Part shown: positions 45,066 to 56,516 of the stretch, piece after piece
How positions within the stretch are numbered: the first letter of the stretch is position 1
Layout of the letters: every line of letters begins with the position of its first letter
From: Thinopyrum elongatum
Taxonomy: Eukaryota > Streptophyta > Magnoliopsida > Poales > Poaceae
Length of the DNA stretch: 64,000 nucleotides
NCBI GenBank assembly: GCA_011799875.1
Contig: CM022299.1
Span: forward strand, 213,472,070 to 213,536,069
Direction of reading: 5' to 3'
Notes under the pieces: generated by a model
The model's input: only the letters and a program-made list of their open reading frames with translations
The model's database searches: none
Told to the model about the DNA's origin: nothing
Program-made: the position numbers and the translations under genes

Positions 45066-48000
45066 TCCTGTCAGGCCTTGGCGGCTGCCGACAAGTCGGA
45101 AAACTCCGGCAAGCAGTATTGCAAGATCCATCGCACCAAGGGCCACGATCTCCAGAACTGCCGACAAGTTGAACAGCTTGCCGAGAAACAGAGGGCCGAA
45201 TATGAAAGGCGAGATAAGGAGAAGGCCCAAGATGGTGCTGACGGATCCGGCAAGAAGCGCGGTGGCCGAGGGGGGCGCCGCGGCAAGGCCAAGCAACAGA
45301 AGGATAGGCCCGCTCGGGGCCGAGACAAAGAAGAAGATGATGATGAAGAAGATGATGAGTCCAGTGAGCAAGAATTCCAGAAAGCTACAGAGGCCATGTG
45401 TATCGATGGAGGTGCCTCGCTGCATTCTTCCCACCGTCAACTCAAACAGTGGGCGCGGGAAGTCAATGCAACAGAGCCATCACCAGATGCATGTAGGCCC
45501 CTGAAGTGGTCCAACACGCCTATCGTTTTCGACGCCGAGGATCACCCTGACCGCACAACTGCGGTCGGGTGCTTGCCATTGTTGGTCTCGCCAACAATTC
45601 GCAACCTCAAGGTGACGAAGATGCTAGTTGACGGTGGGGCCAGCCTAAACTTAATCTCACCGGATGTGCTCAAGAAGCTCCAAATTCCCGACGAGGACCT
45701 CAAAGAAACGGATACATTTCAAGGGGTCAATCCGGGAAGAACCCAGCCCAAGGGCAAGATTACGCTACCGGTGACATTTGGTAGCGAGCTCAACTATAGG
45801 ACCGAGAAGGTGGTGTTTGATGTCGCCAAGATCCCCATGTCATACAATGGGATCCTTGGTCGGCCAGCACTGGCTAAGTTCATGGCGGCGTCGCACTACG
45901 CATACAACGTTTTGAAGATGCCCGGGCCATTGAGCGTCATCACCATCCATTCCAATAAGAAGGATGCGCTCATTTGTGCCGACCAACTTTACCGGGAAGC
46001 AGTTGCAGCACCTGCCATCAAGGCACCTGCTCCTGCTGCTGGAACTCCCGGGGGGAAGAAGAAGACCGGCAAGAATCTTGGCGCAAACTCCGGCAAGCGC
46101 ACCTCCTCGGAGTGTTGCGCTTCCGTCGAGGATGCACCAGAGAGTTCCACCGGCAAGAACAAGAAATCCAAGGCTGCTCCGCCGGAGACCAAGAAGGTAC
46201 CCGTCAGGGAGGACGGAACGGGGGGAACTTTCACCATAAGTTCCGCCCTAGATGACAAATAGGAAAGTGCGCTCATTACTTTCCTGCGGGCGAACATCGA
46301 CGTGTTTGCATGGCAACCGTCTGACATCCCCGGTGTTCCCAGGAAGGTAATTGAGCACCACCTTGCTGTCTATCCTCATGCGTAGCCCGTCAAGCAAAGG
46401 GTCAGGAAGCAAGCCTTGGAGCGGCAAGAATTCATTGCCGAAGAAATCAGAAAGCTGGAGGCGGCAGGATTGGTCAAAGGAGTGCTTCATCCAACCTGGT
46501 TGGCCAATCCGGTTGTAGTGCGGAAAGCGAATGGGAAATGGAGGCTTTGTATTGATTATACAGATATCAATAAAGCTTGTCCAAAAGATCCCTTTCCCTT
46601 GCCGCGCATCGACCAGATTGTGGATTTCACCGCTGGTTGTGATCTCCTGTCCTTCCTTGATGCCTATTCAGGGTATCATCAGATTTTTATGGCAAAAGAA
46701 GATGAAGAGAAGACCGCATTTATCACCCCATGTGGTACGTATTGTTTTATACGAATGCCTTTCGGGTTGAAAAGTGCTGGTTCGACATTTGCGAGAGCAA
46801 TCCAAATTGGTTTTGAGCCTCAACTCCATAGAAATATGGAGGCGTATATGGATGATATAGTGGTCAAAACCAAAGACAAAGCGATGCTCATTCAAGATTT
46901 AGAAGAAACATTTGCAAATCTGCGCAAGATCAACTTGAAGCTCAATCCTGAGAAGTGCGTGTTCGGTGTTCCTTCCGGCAAGCTCCTCGGATTCTTTGTA
47001 TCTTGCCGTGGAATCGAAGCGAACCCCGACAAGATCAAAACTATTGAGCAAATTGAAGCACCGAGACGCGTCAAGGATGTGTGTCGTCTTGCCGGCTGTG
47101 TTGCTGCTCTAAGCAGGTTTATTTCCAAATCTGCTGAGCGCGCCCTGCCCTTTTTCAAAATTTTGAAGAAGGCAGGTCCAATGAAATGGACTCCGGAGGC
47201 GGAGGCTGCGCTGCAAGATTTGAAGAAATACCTTTCCTCTCCGCCGACGCTAGTCGCGCCTAAACCACAAGAGCCGTTGCTGCTATATCTGGCAACAACA
47301 AATCAAGTGGTTAGTGCTGCACTTGTGGCGCAGAGAGAGGCTGATGAGGAAGCAACACCGGCGGCAGGACCGCCAGGTGACGCGGCAAGATCTTCCCCGG
47401 CAAGGGTTGATCCCGGCAAGACAGGATCTGCGCAAACAGAAGAACCAGTGCAGAAAAAGAAGGTGGTGCAGCGCCCAGTTTATTTTGTTAGCTCTCTTTT
47501 ACAAGGAGCTAGGTCAAGATATTCTGGTGTGCAGAAGTTGCTTTTCGGCCTTCTTATGGCCTCGAGGAAGCTGCGCCATTATTTTCAAGCACATGAAATC
47601 ACCATCGTCACTCGCTTTCCGTTGCAAAGGATTTTGCAAAATCCAGAAGCAACCGGTAGGATCGTGGAGTGGGTGTTGGAGCTATCGAGCTTTGGCCTCA
47701 AGTTTGAAAGCACTTCGACGATTCAGAGCAGGGCCTTGGCGGAGTTCATTGCAGAATGGACCCCAACACCGGACGAAGAGCCTCAGGAAACAACTCTCCC
47801 CGGCAAGGAAATCGATCAGCAATGGGTTATGTACTTTGATGGGGCTTTCTCGCTGCAAGGCGCTGGTGCTGGCGTGCTGCTTGTCGCACCCACCGGAGAG
47901 CACCTCAAGTACGTAGTCCAAATGCATTTTCCCCGGGAGAGTTCGACCAACAACACTGCAGAATACGAGGGTTTGCTTGCCGGTCTCAGGATCACGGCAG

Positions 48001-49712
48001 ACCTTGGTATCAAAAAGCTCGTCATCAAAGGCGATTCACAACTTGTCGTCAGGCAAGTTAACAAGAGTTATCAAAGTCCATTGATGCAAGCCTACGTGGA
48101 TGAAGTGAGGAAAATGGAAGAGCGCTTTCACGGTCTGCAAATGGAGCACGTTCCTCGTGCTGAGAATAGTGTTGCTGACGACCTGTCAAAGCGTGCCGCC
48201 CTCAAGTTGCCTGTGGAACCAGGAACTTTTGTGCTCCAATTGAATCAACCATCCATGGCGCCATCGATGCGGCAAGAAAAGAGAAGAAAGTTGAACTCTG
48301 TTCAGTACTTCCCGGCAGAGCTCCCCGGAGCCGCCGGCAAGGAAGTTGCCGGGATCGACATGCCTGCCGGGGAACAACAGGCTCCGATAGGGCCTCAGGC
48401 CCTTGCTGTCGAGACAAACGTTCCCCCGGCGGAGGAGATGCCTTTAGTCCTAGCCGTCGAGCCTCAGGCTCCAGCATGGGCGCAGCACATTGTCCATTTC
48501 CTTCAGACAGGAGAACTCCCGGAGGAACAGGAAGAAGCAGAAAGAGTAGCCCATCGGTCTGTTATGTACAAGTTCGTCGATGACGTCCTGTACAGAAAGA
48601 GACCAAACGGTGTGAAATTGAAGTGCATTCCTCGGGAGGATGGGCTAGAGCTGTTGGCAGAGATACATGGAGGCATATGTGGTTCTCACATAGGATCAAG
48701 AGCACTTGCCGGGAAAGCATTCCGGCAACGTTTCTTTTGGCCCACCGCTCTCCAGGATGCAACTGCACTAGTCACCAAGTGTGAAGCGTGCCAGTTTCAT
48801 TCGAAAAAATCACATCAACCAGCTCAAGCTCTTCAGACAATCCCTCTCTCTTGGCCATTTTTGGTCTGGGGGCTCGACATACTGGGCCCTTTCCCCCGTG
48901 CTACCGGGGGCTTTGAGTACTTGTACGTTGCTATCGACAAGTTCACAAAGTGGCCGGAGGTGGAAGCAGTGAGGAAGGTGACAGCACAATCAGTCGTCAA
49001 GTTCTTTAAAGGGATAGTTTGCTCTTTCGGTGTACCCAATAGGATCATCACCGATAACGGCACGCAGTTCACAAGTCGCACCTTCATGCAGTACGTCCAA
49101 GACCTTGGCGGCTAAATTTGTTTTGCCTCTGTTGCTCACCCAAGAAGCAATGGCCAAGCAGAGAGGGCTAATGCTGAAGTGTTGCGCGGTCTCAGGACCA
49201 GGACTTTTGACAGGCTGAAAAAGTGCGGAAGACGCTGGATCGATGAGTTGCCGGCAGTTCTTTGGTCAATCAGAACGACACCAAATCGAGCCACCGGCCA
49301 GACGGCCTTCGCTCTGGTCTACGGAGCGGAAGCAATTCTCCCCACGGAACTCACGTACGGATCACCTCGAGTGCTCGCTTATGATGAGCTTGAGCAAGAG
49401 CAACTGCGGCAAGATGACGATGTGCTCCTTGAGGAGAATCGTCTTCAGGCTGCTGTGCGAGCTGCACGCTACCAGCAAGCTTTGCGCCGCTACCATAGCC
49501 GCAAAGTTCATGCCCGAAGCCTTGAGGAAGGCGACCTTGTTCTTCGGCGGATTCAGTCCGCCAAGAATTCAAACAAGTTGACGCCAAAGTGGGAAGGCCC
49601 TTATCGGGTAGTACGAGTCACCAAGCCCGGCGTTGTCCGCTTGGAGACCGAAGATGGCGTTCCAGTGAGCAATTTCTGGAATATCGAACATCTTCGCAAG
49701 TTCTACCCATAA
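45060..49712 (+). pseudogene. E2 pol: zinc knuckle, protease, RT, RNase H, integrase
   Basis: A single frame runs from about 45060 to the stop at 49710-49712, broken only by TAG 46260-46262, TAG 46383-46385 and TAA 49113-49115. Order: CKIHRTKGHDLQNC; acidic linker; aspartic protease MLVDGGASLNLIS (near 45630); RT with LDAYSGYHQIFM and catalytic YMDD (near 46850); RNase H with YFDGAFSLQGAGAGV (near 47835) and IKGDSQLVV; integrase zinc segment CGSHIGSRAL...CEACQFH, core WGLDILGPFP and DNGTQFTSR; then C-terminal EGPYRVVRV and WNIEHLRKFYP. The stop at 49113 truncates integrase after the second catalytic region. The first TAG lies at the same position as in Gypsy-1. Confidence 0.9.
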
Positions 49713-50505
49713 GGCGCGGGTGCCGGGAGCTCCCGGCAACCACCCTTTTGTACAAGTCTTGCCGGCAAAGCATGTGATCCTTTGTACAAAGCCAGGTGCA
49801 GACCCTGAGCGCAGATGAATAAATTTAAGTGTTGTACATTCCCTTATTGATTCCCATGTTCATATTTATATATGCATGTTTGTCTAAGATGTTGTATAAC
49901 ACCTACTCCCGGTAAGTTCTAACGAACCGCCAAGGTTTCATGTCTTTATTTTCTCTTCTTTCTTTTTAAAAGACAGAAGGATTCCTCGCGTGCACATTTG
50001 CCGGGGGGGAAGGGAGATATGAGTACCAGCTGGCGACATTCGGAATCGACGCTTGCCGAAGGAAGGACAGTGACAGAAAGCTAAGTTCTAAAAATTTAGA
50101 GCAAGTTTCCTTTATTGCAAGTTATTTCCTTGGACGATTCCGACTCTTGTATGGAAAATCTGCACGCGAAGGAACCCTTGTTGTAATCAGTTGCGCCCTT
50201 ATTTTGTTTCGAGCCCGCTCAACGATTTAAGTGGTTGCACTGAGAACGCCATGGAGTCTTGCCGGCCGCTGCGCCTCCAGCAGGCTGCTGAAGTCCCGCA
50301 CCCAGCGCTCGCGGCAGGTTGCGCGCCGGCAAGTTTTTCAGTAAGCGTAGGGTGAACTCCATACATAAAGGAATCAGACAAGAAAAATAGCAAGCATGAA
50401 CCTAAACATAGGCGAGTTATATTACATTCATGAGTTGCCGCAATTCTAACTTGAGACTTAATTGTCTTTTACATGGAATGATGACGGCAAGAAAAGGTGG
50501 AGCAC
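49713..50505. other. Spacer between pol and the antisense gene 3' end
   Basis: Convergent spacer of about 0.8 kb with no ORF. It should contain transcription-termination signals for the minus-strand gene, but I see no clear one. CCGGCAAG words recur here too. Confidence 0.5.
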
Positions 50506-53500
50506 TTAATCCCTACGCTGGCCTTCGATCCTTTTGATGGAGTCCACCTTCTCAAGGATAGGCGCGATAAGTTCTTCAAGCGCCTCGACATTTGCGTCCC
50601 TTGGCAGGTGGCCGAGCGCGTTGGAGAGGTCGATGCCGGGATTGCTGTGCACCACCTTGATAAGCACCTTGCGAAGGACGGCCCGGCAAAGCTGGCGAGT
50701 CTCGTTGGCCAATTGGGTCTCCCGGCTAGACTGGAGCACCCTCAAGGCGTCGATGATGCTTTCAAAGAACATCGTCAATCTGGCACTTGAAGATATCCTT
50801 TCCTCGGAAGAATACCTGAAGTTCGACAGGCCCATGGTTGACAGTTCTGTCGTAAGCTTCTCCGCAGCGGCGATGAGACGTCCAGTCCAGATCTCCACCC
50901 CCTTTTCGTAATCGATTTGGGTGGCGGCAGCGCTCTTGAGCAGGTTCCTCTCTCCTTGGAGATCCTTGAGTAGAGCCTTCTCACAGGCCTTGCCGGCCTC
51001 GAGAGACTTCTGCAACGTGGTCAGCTTCAATTCCAGAACTGTAATAGCATCAGCCGCAGAGGAGAGCTGCTTGGTTTTGTTGGACAGGGCAACTTGCATC
51101 TCCGCCAAGGAGTGGAGGGTTTTTTCCCTATCACCGTTGAGCGTCGAGAGCTCCTTGCCGTGCTCTTCGAGATCTATTTCCAGCTTCTTTACCTTGTCGC
51201 TCAGCTCGTTCTTGGCGGCCTCTGCAGCTTCGGCAGCATCGACGGCCTCCTTGAGCTTGCCGGCGTGAATTGCAGTCAGAGCTTCGAGCGCCTCTTTATG
51301 TTTTTGCTCCAGCTCCTGGGTCCGCCGCGCGACAAGCTTCTCGATATCTTCATCTTTGCTGCGAAGCTTGGCGGCGAGCGCCTACTCACGTGCGGTGAGA
51401 TCTTCCTCATGAGCATCAAGAGCAATGCGGTGCCCCGTCAGGAGGGCATCTTCAGCAGCAATCCTTTGAGTAGCTTCATCCTGCGCCTTCTCCATATCAG
51501 ATTGCTTCAGGAGGATCTCTGTCCACTGTTTGCTCACCTGTTCCCGGCCAGCAGTCAACTCTTGGAGGGCCTCGGCGTACCAGGTTTGCATTTGTTCGAC
51601 GCGCCTCTGGAAATCTGCCTCAGCCGCCTTGACAACTGCCATTCTGGAATTCGCTTTATCTTTCCGGGCGCGGTGAAGAGCCTGAAGCTTGCGGAAATTC
51701 TCGCCCATGGCCTGAAGGAGCTGATCCTCTTCAGATTTGCTGCTGCTAGCGCTGGGATCATCGACAACCTCGAGCCCGGCAGCAGCGATGATTTCTTCGT
51801 CAAAGGCTTCTCCTTCGGCTGGTGCCCCAATGCTTGCCGTCCCCGACAAGTTGACAAACAGGTTTTCGCCAACCTTGAGGTATTTGCTGGATGAGGGGCC
51901 TTCAGATGTTGACGGTTGGTCTTCAGCGACCGCCTCACCAGTGGCAGGGGGCTCTGTGGCCGGTGCAGCGCCTGGCGCTCCTGCGGCAGGAGTGCTGTCA
52001 GTACGGTCATCAGCCTCCCTGTCGCCCCCTTCAGTAGATTCCTTGGCGGGTTCCTCCTGTGCAGTCTTGGCGGCCTCCCCGTCAAGAGCACCACCAGCCT
52101 CGATAGTGTCATCCTTGGCGGCCTTGCTGGCAGCGATCCTGTCTGCTTCGGCAGCGGCGTCCCTGGCGGTCTCCTCGATGACAACGTCGACATCCATGTG
52201 TTCCATCACAGGGAACTCTGAAGGACGAAGAAGGAGAACAGAATAAGACCAAGATTGAAGTTGAAGCGACTAAAGACAGAGAGACAAGGGAAAGAGTAAC
52301 AAGCGTTCTGAGGCAATCGATTACCTGCATCGAGCTGTTGAGAGGTGGCCTCGCCCCTCCCGGCAACTTTGGTTGCCGGGGGAGGGTTGCCAATGTCCAT
52401 GCTTGCCGGCTCCTCCTCAGTTAGGATGGGCTCGTCGGTAGGATCTCTTGCCGGGGACGTGCTTGTGGACGGCGTGGTCGATGAAGGTGGCACGACGGGG
52501 ATGTCTTCCGACAACTCTCCTTGTTGCCGTTCTTCTCCTGCGAGCCCAAGGATATCAGCGGCAAGAATGGAAGCCTTAGCACCCGCCAGCGGAAAAAGAA
52601 CAGTGAACTTACACTGGGGGCTGCGCTGGGGGCTGTGCTGGGGGTTGTGCTGGGGGCTGCATTGAGGACTGGGCTCCGGGCTGACAACGATGGTTTCTGG
52701 CACGCTCGTGGAGCCTGCCGGGGGCTCGTCGCCTGTTGAAGTCTTTGTCCTCTTCGCCATCCTCTCCAGCAAGGTTTCTGCATCACTACAGAGACAATAC
52801 GAACAAGTCAGTAAGATCAATCCAAGATTGGAATATAAAGGCTGTGGCAAAGTACTCACTCTTCTTCTTCTCGCTCCGGACTAAAGCCGGAGATGTCGAA
52901 ATCGGCCTCCGTTGCGATGTCTGAGTGGGAAGGCGGAGGAGGGGTCCTAGGTCGCTTGGCTGTGGCAGGCGCCGGGGCAGCTTCCGGTGTGGTAGTGCGA
53001 GACACCCCTGCCGCTCCAGCAGTGACCGCTGGTATGGGTCTCGCGCACCGCGCAGGTTGCTGACGAACCCCTTGGCGCGGTGCAGTCTTGCCGGCCACTT
53101 TCTTGCCGGGAGCCTCGCCGCTCGAAGAAAGCTAGCTTGCCGGGATGCCAGATGCAGCCTTCCGAAGAACACGCTTCGTCTTCTTCAGGGCTGGGAGCTC
53201 TTCTTGCGGTTCTTCTTCGGCCGTGTCCTCGTTGGACGAGCTCTCAGCGGCTGCGCTGCTCTGTTCCCCGGCGGCTTTGTCCTTCCCGGCAGGTTTTACC
53301 TCCACTACTACCTCTACGTCGCTGGCTTCCCATTCTGTGAAGCCGACGCTGCCGACCTCCGCGGCAAGATTTGCCTCCTCCACCCTAGTAGCAATGTAAG
53401 CTACTTCTTGGTCGGTGGTGGCTCGGATTAAATCTGTCTCTTGCCGGATGGGTCTCTCTGTCAAGTTGTCAAAAAACTTCTGTGCTTCCTCCTCGGTTGG

Positions 53501-54490
53501 CTCGGCCCAAGTCGCGTCAAGACCATGGGCATTGAACATCGGCATGAAGGCGATGATCGACCCCAAGGCGGAGTTGTTGCACAAAGGGACAATCCTTGCC
53601 GGCAGCCGATGCTTGTCTTCGCGCCAGAATAGTTTTTGACGGAGAGCGCCAAGCTGCATAGTGGTCAGATTATTATTCAACCCGGGTCGCAATCTCATGA
53701 TATCTGTCGCGTTTCGGTATTCCCAAGCTGGCCTTCCCCTGTTCTGCACGGGGGCGATGCGGCAGCGGAGAAAGTCGAAGCCAATCATCTCCATTGTCAG
53801 CCCGGCAGCTTTCAGGCGAAGAGTCCTGGTGGTGGCGATTGCGAGCTTTTCGTCATCAGCGGCAAGACTGCTCCAACCGCTGCCGCGGACCACCTTCTGT
53901 TGCCGGGGAAGACAAAACAGATGGGGATCTGCTTCCTTGATCCAGCACCATTCAGCCCGCCATTCGTCCCACTTTTCGCGGTAAACTCCTTCTGGGTATA
54001 TTTCCTTATTCCAAGCCCTTGGAATCAAGGCGATAGAACCAGAGAGGGCCTCTCCTTTTTGGATGCGGGGGAAGAAGTAATGGCAAAAAAGAGTAGTGTT
54101 GGGAATCACTCCGGCAAAGTTTTCACAAAGATGGGCAAAGATGGACATGCACAGTACCGCATTCGGCGTGAAATCGAGAAGATGAAAGCCGTATGTGTAC
54201 ATGATATCATTGAAGAAGTCAGAAAATGGGGGGCAGAGCCCGCAATAGAAATACGCAGCGAAGAAGGGGTATCTGTCCGACGCACTTTTGGAACAAGAAC
54301 CTGGAATCACGCGTGTGGCGGGGTGAGCTTGCGTCCCCTTCACCCACATGCATTGGTACCGCCTCTTCAGAGCTTCTGCATCGAGCGATGGGGCGAAGAC
54401 GACATACTTCTTCCGCATCTTCACCAGTTCGCTCTTCGGAACATCGGCTCTCGCCTCCTTGCTCTTGCTCTTGCTGGTCTTGGGCGGCAT
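50506..54490 (-). pseudogene. Spliced antisense gene inside E2: gypsy-type 'transposase' domain plus coiled coil
   Basis: Predicted exons 54490-52860, 52785-52325 and 52217-50506 join at GT-AG introns of 74 and 107 nt (donors GTGAGTAC and GTAATC) and keep one frame for 1268 codons including the stop. Two in-frame TAGs interrupt it, at 53132-53134 and 51382-51384. Residues ~1-20 are Lys-rich. Residues ~70-200, with GLCPPFSDFFNDI, LCENFAGVIPN and a Trp-rich WDEWRAEWCW, resemble the plant family named 'putative gypsy type transposon' (PF04195, from memory). Then come Ala/Glu-rich disorder and a long coiled coil (exon 3, especially 51400-50900). No catalytic motif is visible. A structural or regulatory role is inference. 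E1 carries the first 107 codons. Confidence 0.75.
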
Positions 54491-54648
54491 GGCGGCTGTA
54501 AGGGCGGAGGCCGGAGACGAGGCGAGCGTGGAAGCAGTGGGCGGAAGGGGAAAAGCTTCGCTCTGAGCTCGAGAGGAGGAAGGCGATGGCGACGGCCAGA
54601 TTGAGAAGAGGAGGGGGGTAAATAGGCTTGTGCCTCTGCGGCTTCTCC

Positions 54649-54655
54649 TTTTTAT
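54649..54655 (-). promoter_or_regulatory. TATA-like box of the E2 antisense gene
   Basis: The minus strand reads CCCCATAAAAAGGAG about 160 bp upstream of the ATG at 54490. Box, spacing and leader are conserved in E1, which argues for a real promoter. Confidence 0.6.
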
Positions 54656-54871
54656 GGGGAAGTAGCGGGGCCGCCTCTTTTATTCCCCAATGTGAATGCA
54701 CCTCTATAGGCGCGTCGCAGTTGCAGCCTTTGAGGCACGCTCCCCACGCCGCGCGTTGGACGCGCGTAGTGGGGGGCATAGTAAACGGGATATTTACGAG
54801 CAGTTAATCCCCTGCCACGCTTGCCCGTGCACTGTTTGGGCCTAGCCCAACAATGCCTCGCACTCGTGTAT

Positions 54872-54891
54872 GGCCTAGGCCCAGGGGCTTC
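54872..54891 (+). promoter_or_regulatory. Polypurine-type tract before the E2 3' LTR
   Basis: GGCCTAGGCCCAGGGGCTTC directly precedes TGTCGGTG. Gypsy-1 and E1 have the corresponding CCCGGGGGCT(C/T)C. Confidence 0.65.
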
Positions 54892-55747
54892 TGTCGGTGT
54901 ACTAAGTATTGGGCCACTAGTACCCCGTACTTGTGCACGGGCAGTTGTAGCCATCCTCGCGGCAAGGCTTGCCGGGGAACAGTTCGAGGTTGATTCAAGC
55001 CATCAAAGAAACCATCCAGTCAGAGATCTGGGGATTAGCAGATAAGGAGAGCTGGAATCCGAAGGCCAGCTTCCCCGGCAAGATCTTGCCGGGGTGGCCT
55101 GCGGAGCCCGGCAAGGATCGGTGCCCGGCAAGGCTCGGCGCCCGGCAAGGCTTGGCGCCCAGCAAGGCTTGACACCCGGCAAGGTTTTGTTGCTGTGCCA
55201 CCGCTCTAGCACAGCGACAAACCCGACATTCTGGGTCCTTCTTTGGATGCGTGGCGATGCACCAATGGAGGGGAGCTTAAGCGGTGCTGATGGGATGGCC
55301 CCTTTTTCCATCCCCAAGAAAGTAAGGACACCTAAACGGACACCTCACGGTGCATTAAATGTGTTCGTCCTAGTCCGTCAGGGGTTAGGTATGATTACCC
55401 TGTAGCTACTTTACACCTCAATGTATGTACATTTTGCCACTGTGGTGACCCCTTTGAACGTATAAAAGGAGGCCCAAGGCAACTGCTACAGGGGAGAAGA
55501 ACTTCTGTCCCATTCTGCATGCGTAGCTGCTCTTTGAACGTACTGTTCATAGCAAGCACTCCTGAAGGCTGGGTTCAAGAACATTAATAAGAACACAAGG
55601 CAGGAGTAGGGTTTTATGCTGATCAGCGGCCCGAACCTGGGTAAAATCTTCCCGCGTCGATTGTTGGTTCTGCTCTTTGCGTATACCTCTCCCCCCGCCG
55701 AATCGTAAAGGGGTCCTTTTGGATCCCATAGGTGTCGTACCCCGACA
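54892..55747 (+). repeat. 3' LTR of E2
   Basis: 856 bp with TATAAAA at 55461-55467. By eye about 17 differences from the 5' LTR, mostly C/T or G/A, so about 2% divergence. TCGAC follows at 55748-55752. Confidence 0.9.
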
Positions 55748-56195
55748 TCGACGACATAAGCCAAACCTTCTCAAATTTTTACCAGGGCATGGTGAGGCCA
55801 TACCATGGCACCATGTCAGCCGTCATGTTTTTCAAGCATGTATTTCATTTTTCTACAGTTGAAAAACCAATAAACGACGTGTTTGTGGTTGACTATTGCC
55901 ACACATTTCCGTGAAATCTCTGCCCATTCCTTGTAAAAGGCATGAGAATTTACTAAATAGCACGAGCATGGTTTTCCAGACCATTCTCGTGCACCTTTTC
56001 GTGCACCTATTGTTTGAATTTGAATTATGTACATTAATGCCTAGAAAATGCACATGATCCCCTAAATATTGTAAATGAACCCGGAAAAGTGCCAAATTTG
56101 AACACGGTGATTTGCAGGGTTTATGTTCATCGTAGAAAAAAACTCATGGACAAAGGACAAAGGAAATTTGGATTCCCCTTCAATCTTGGTGATTT
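55748..56195 (+). repeat. Right part of the interrupted tandem-repeat unit
   Basis: Continues the unit broken at 40026: GACGACATAAGCCAAACC follows as in the complete units. The array then passes into a CGCACACGATTCATCTCC sequence near 56199, like the junction near 10035 on the left. Confidence 0.85.
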
Positions 56196-56516
56196 ACTGT
56201 CGCACACGATTCATCTCCGCCGCCTCTGTGAACCGTGTGTGTTCACCCACACATGCAAAAGGAAAAAAGAAAAGCCTTGCCCACTTCGTCCCCACCCACT
56301 CGCCGCGGACTCCTCCGCAACTCTGCACCTCATCAACTTCTATCGCGGCGGCCACCCTAAGCTCGACGGCTGTCGTCGGTGGGCGGAGGTCGCGCTCCAA
56401 AAGGCACGGGATTTTGCCCCTACCGCTTGCTGCTGCCTATCTGCACCAACTTGCACCGACATTCTAGACTCTGGTCGATTGGGGTTTTCTGCGGGATTGG
56501 GCCGGGGATTTTTCTC

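Larger units (their letters stand above)
42436..55747 (+). mobile_element. E2: full-length 13.3-kb Ty3/Gypsy retrotransposon with an antisense gene
   Basis: Two direct LTRs (855 and 856 bp) differ at about 17 positions by eye. A primer region follows the first, gag and pol run on the plus strand to 49712, a 5-kb region carries a minus-strand gene, and a polypurine tract precedes the second LTR. The domain order PR-RT-RH-IN defines Ty3/Gypsy. The long region after pol with an antisense ORF is known for some plant Gypsy lineages. The element's own flanks, TTTTC and TCGAC, do not match, so it was not inserted by itself. Confidence 0.92.

Noticed and set aside
45040..45080. Programmed frameshift between gag and pol in E2
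   Set aside because: No clear slippery heptamer is visible, the shift precedes the zinc knuckle, and there is only one copy of this region in the window. Left undecided.
42436..55747. E2 as an ordinary nested insertion within E1
   Set aside because: No target duplication flanks E2, and E1's other half and second LTR are missing. The shared flank belongs to the outer ends of the composite.
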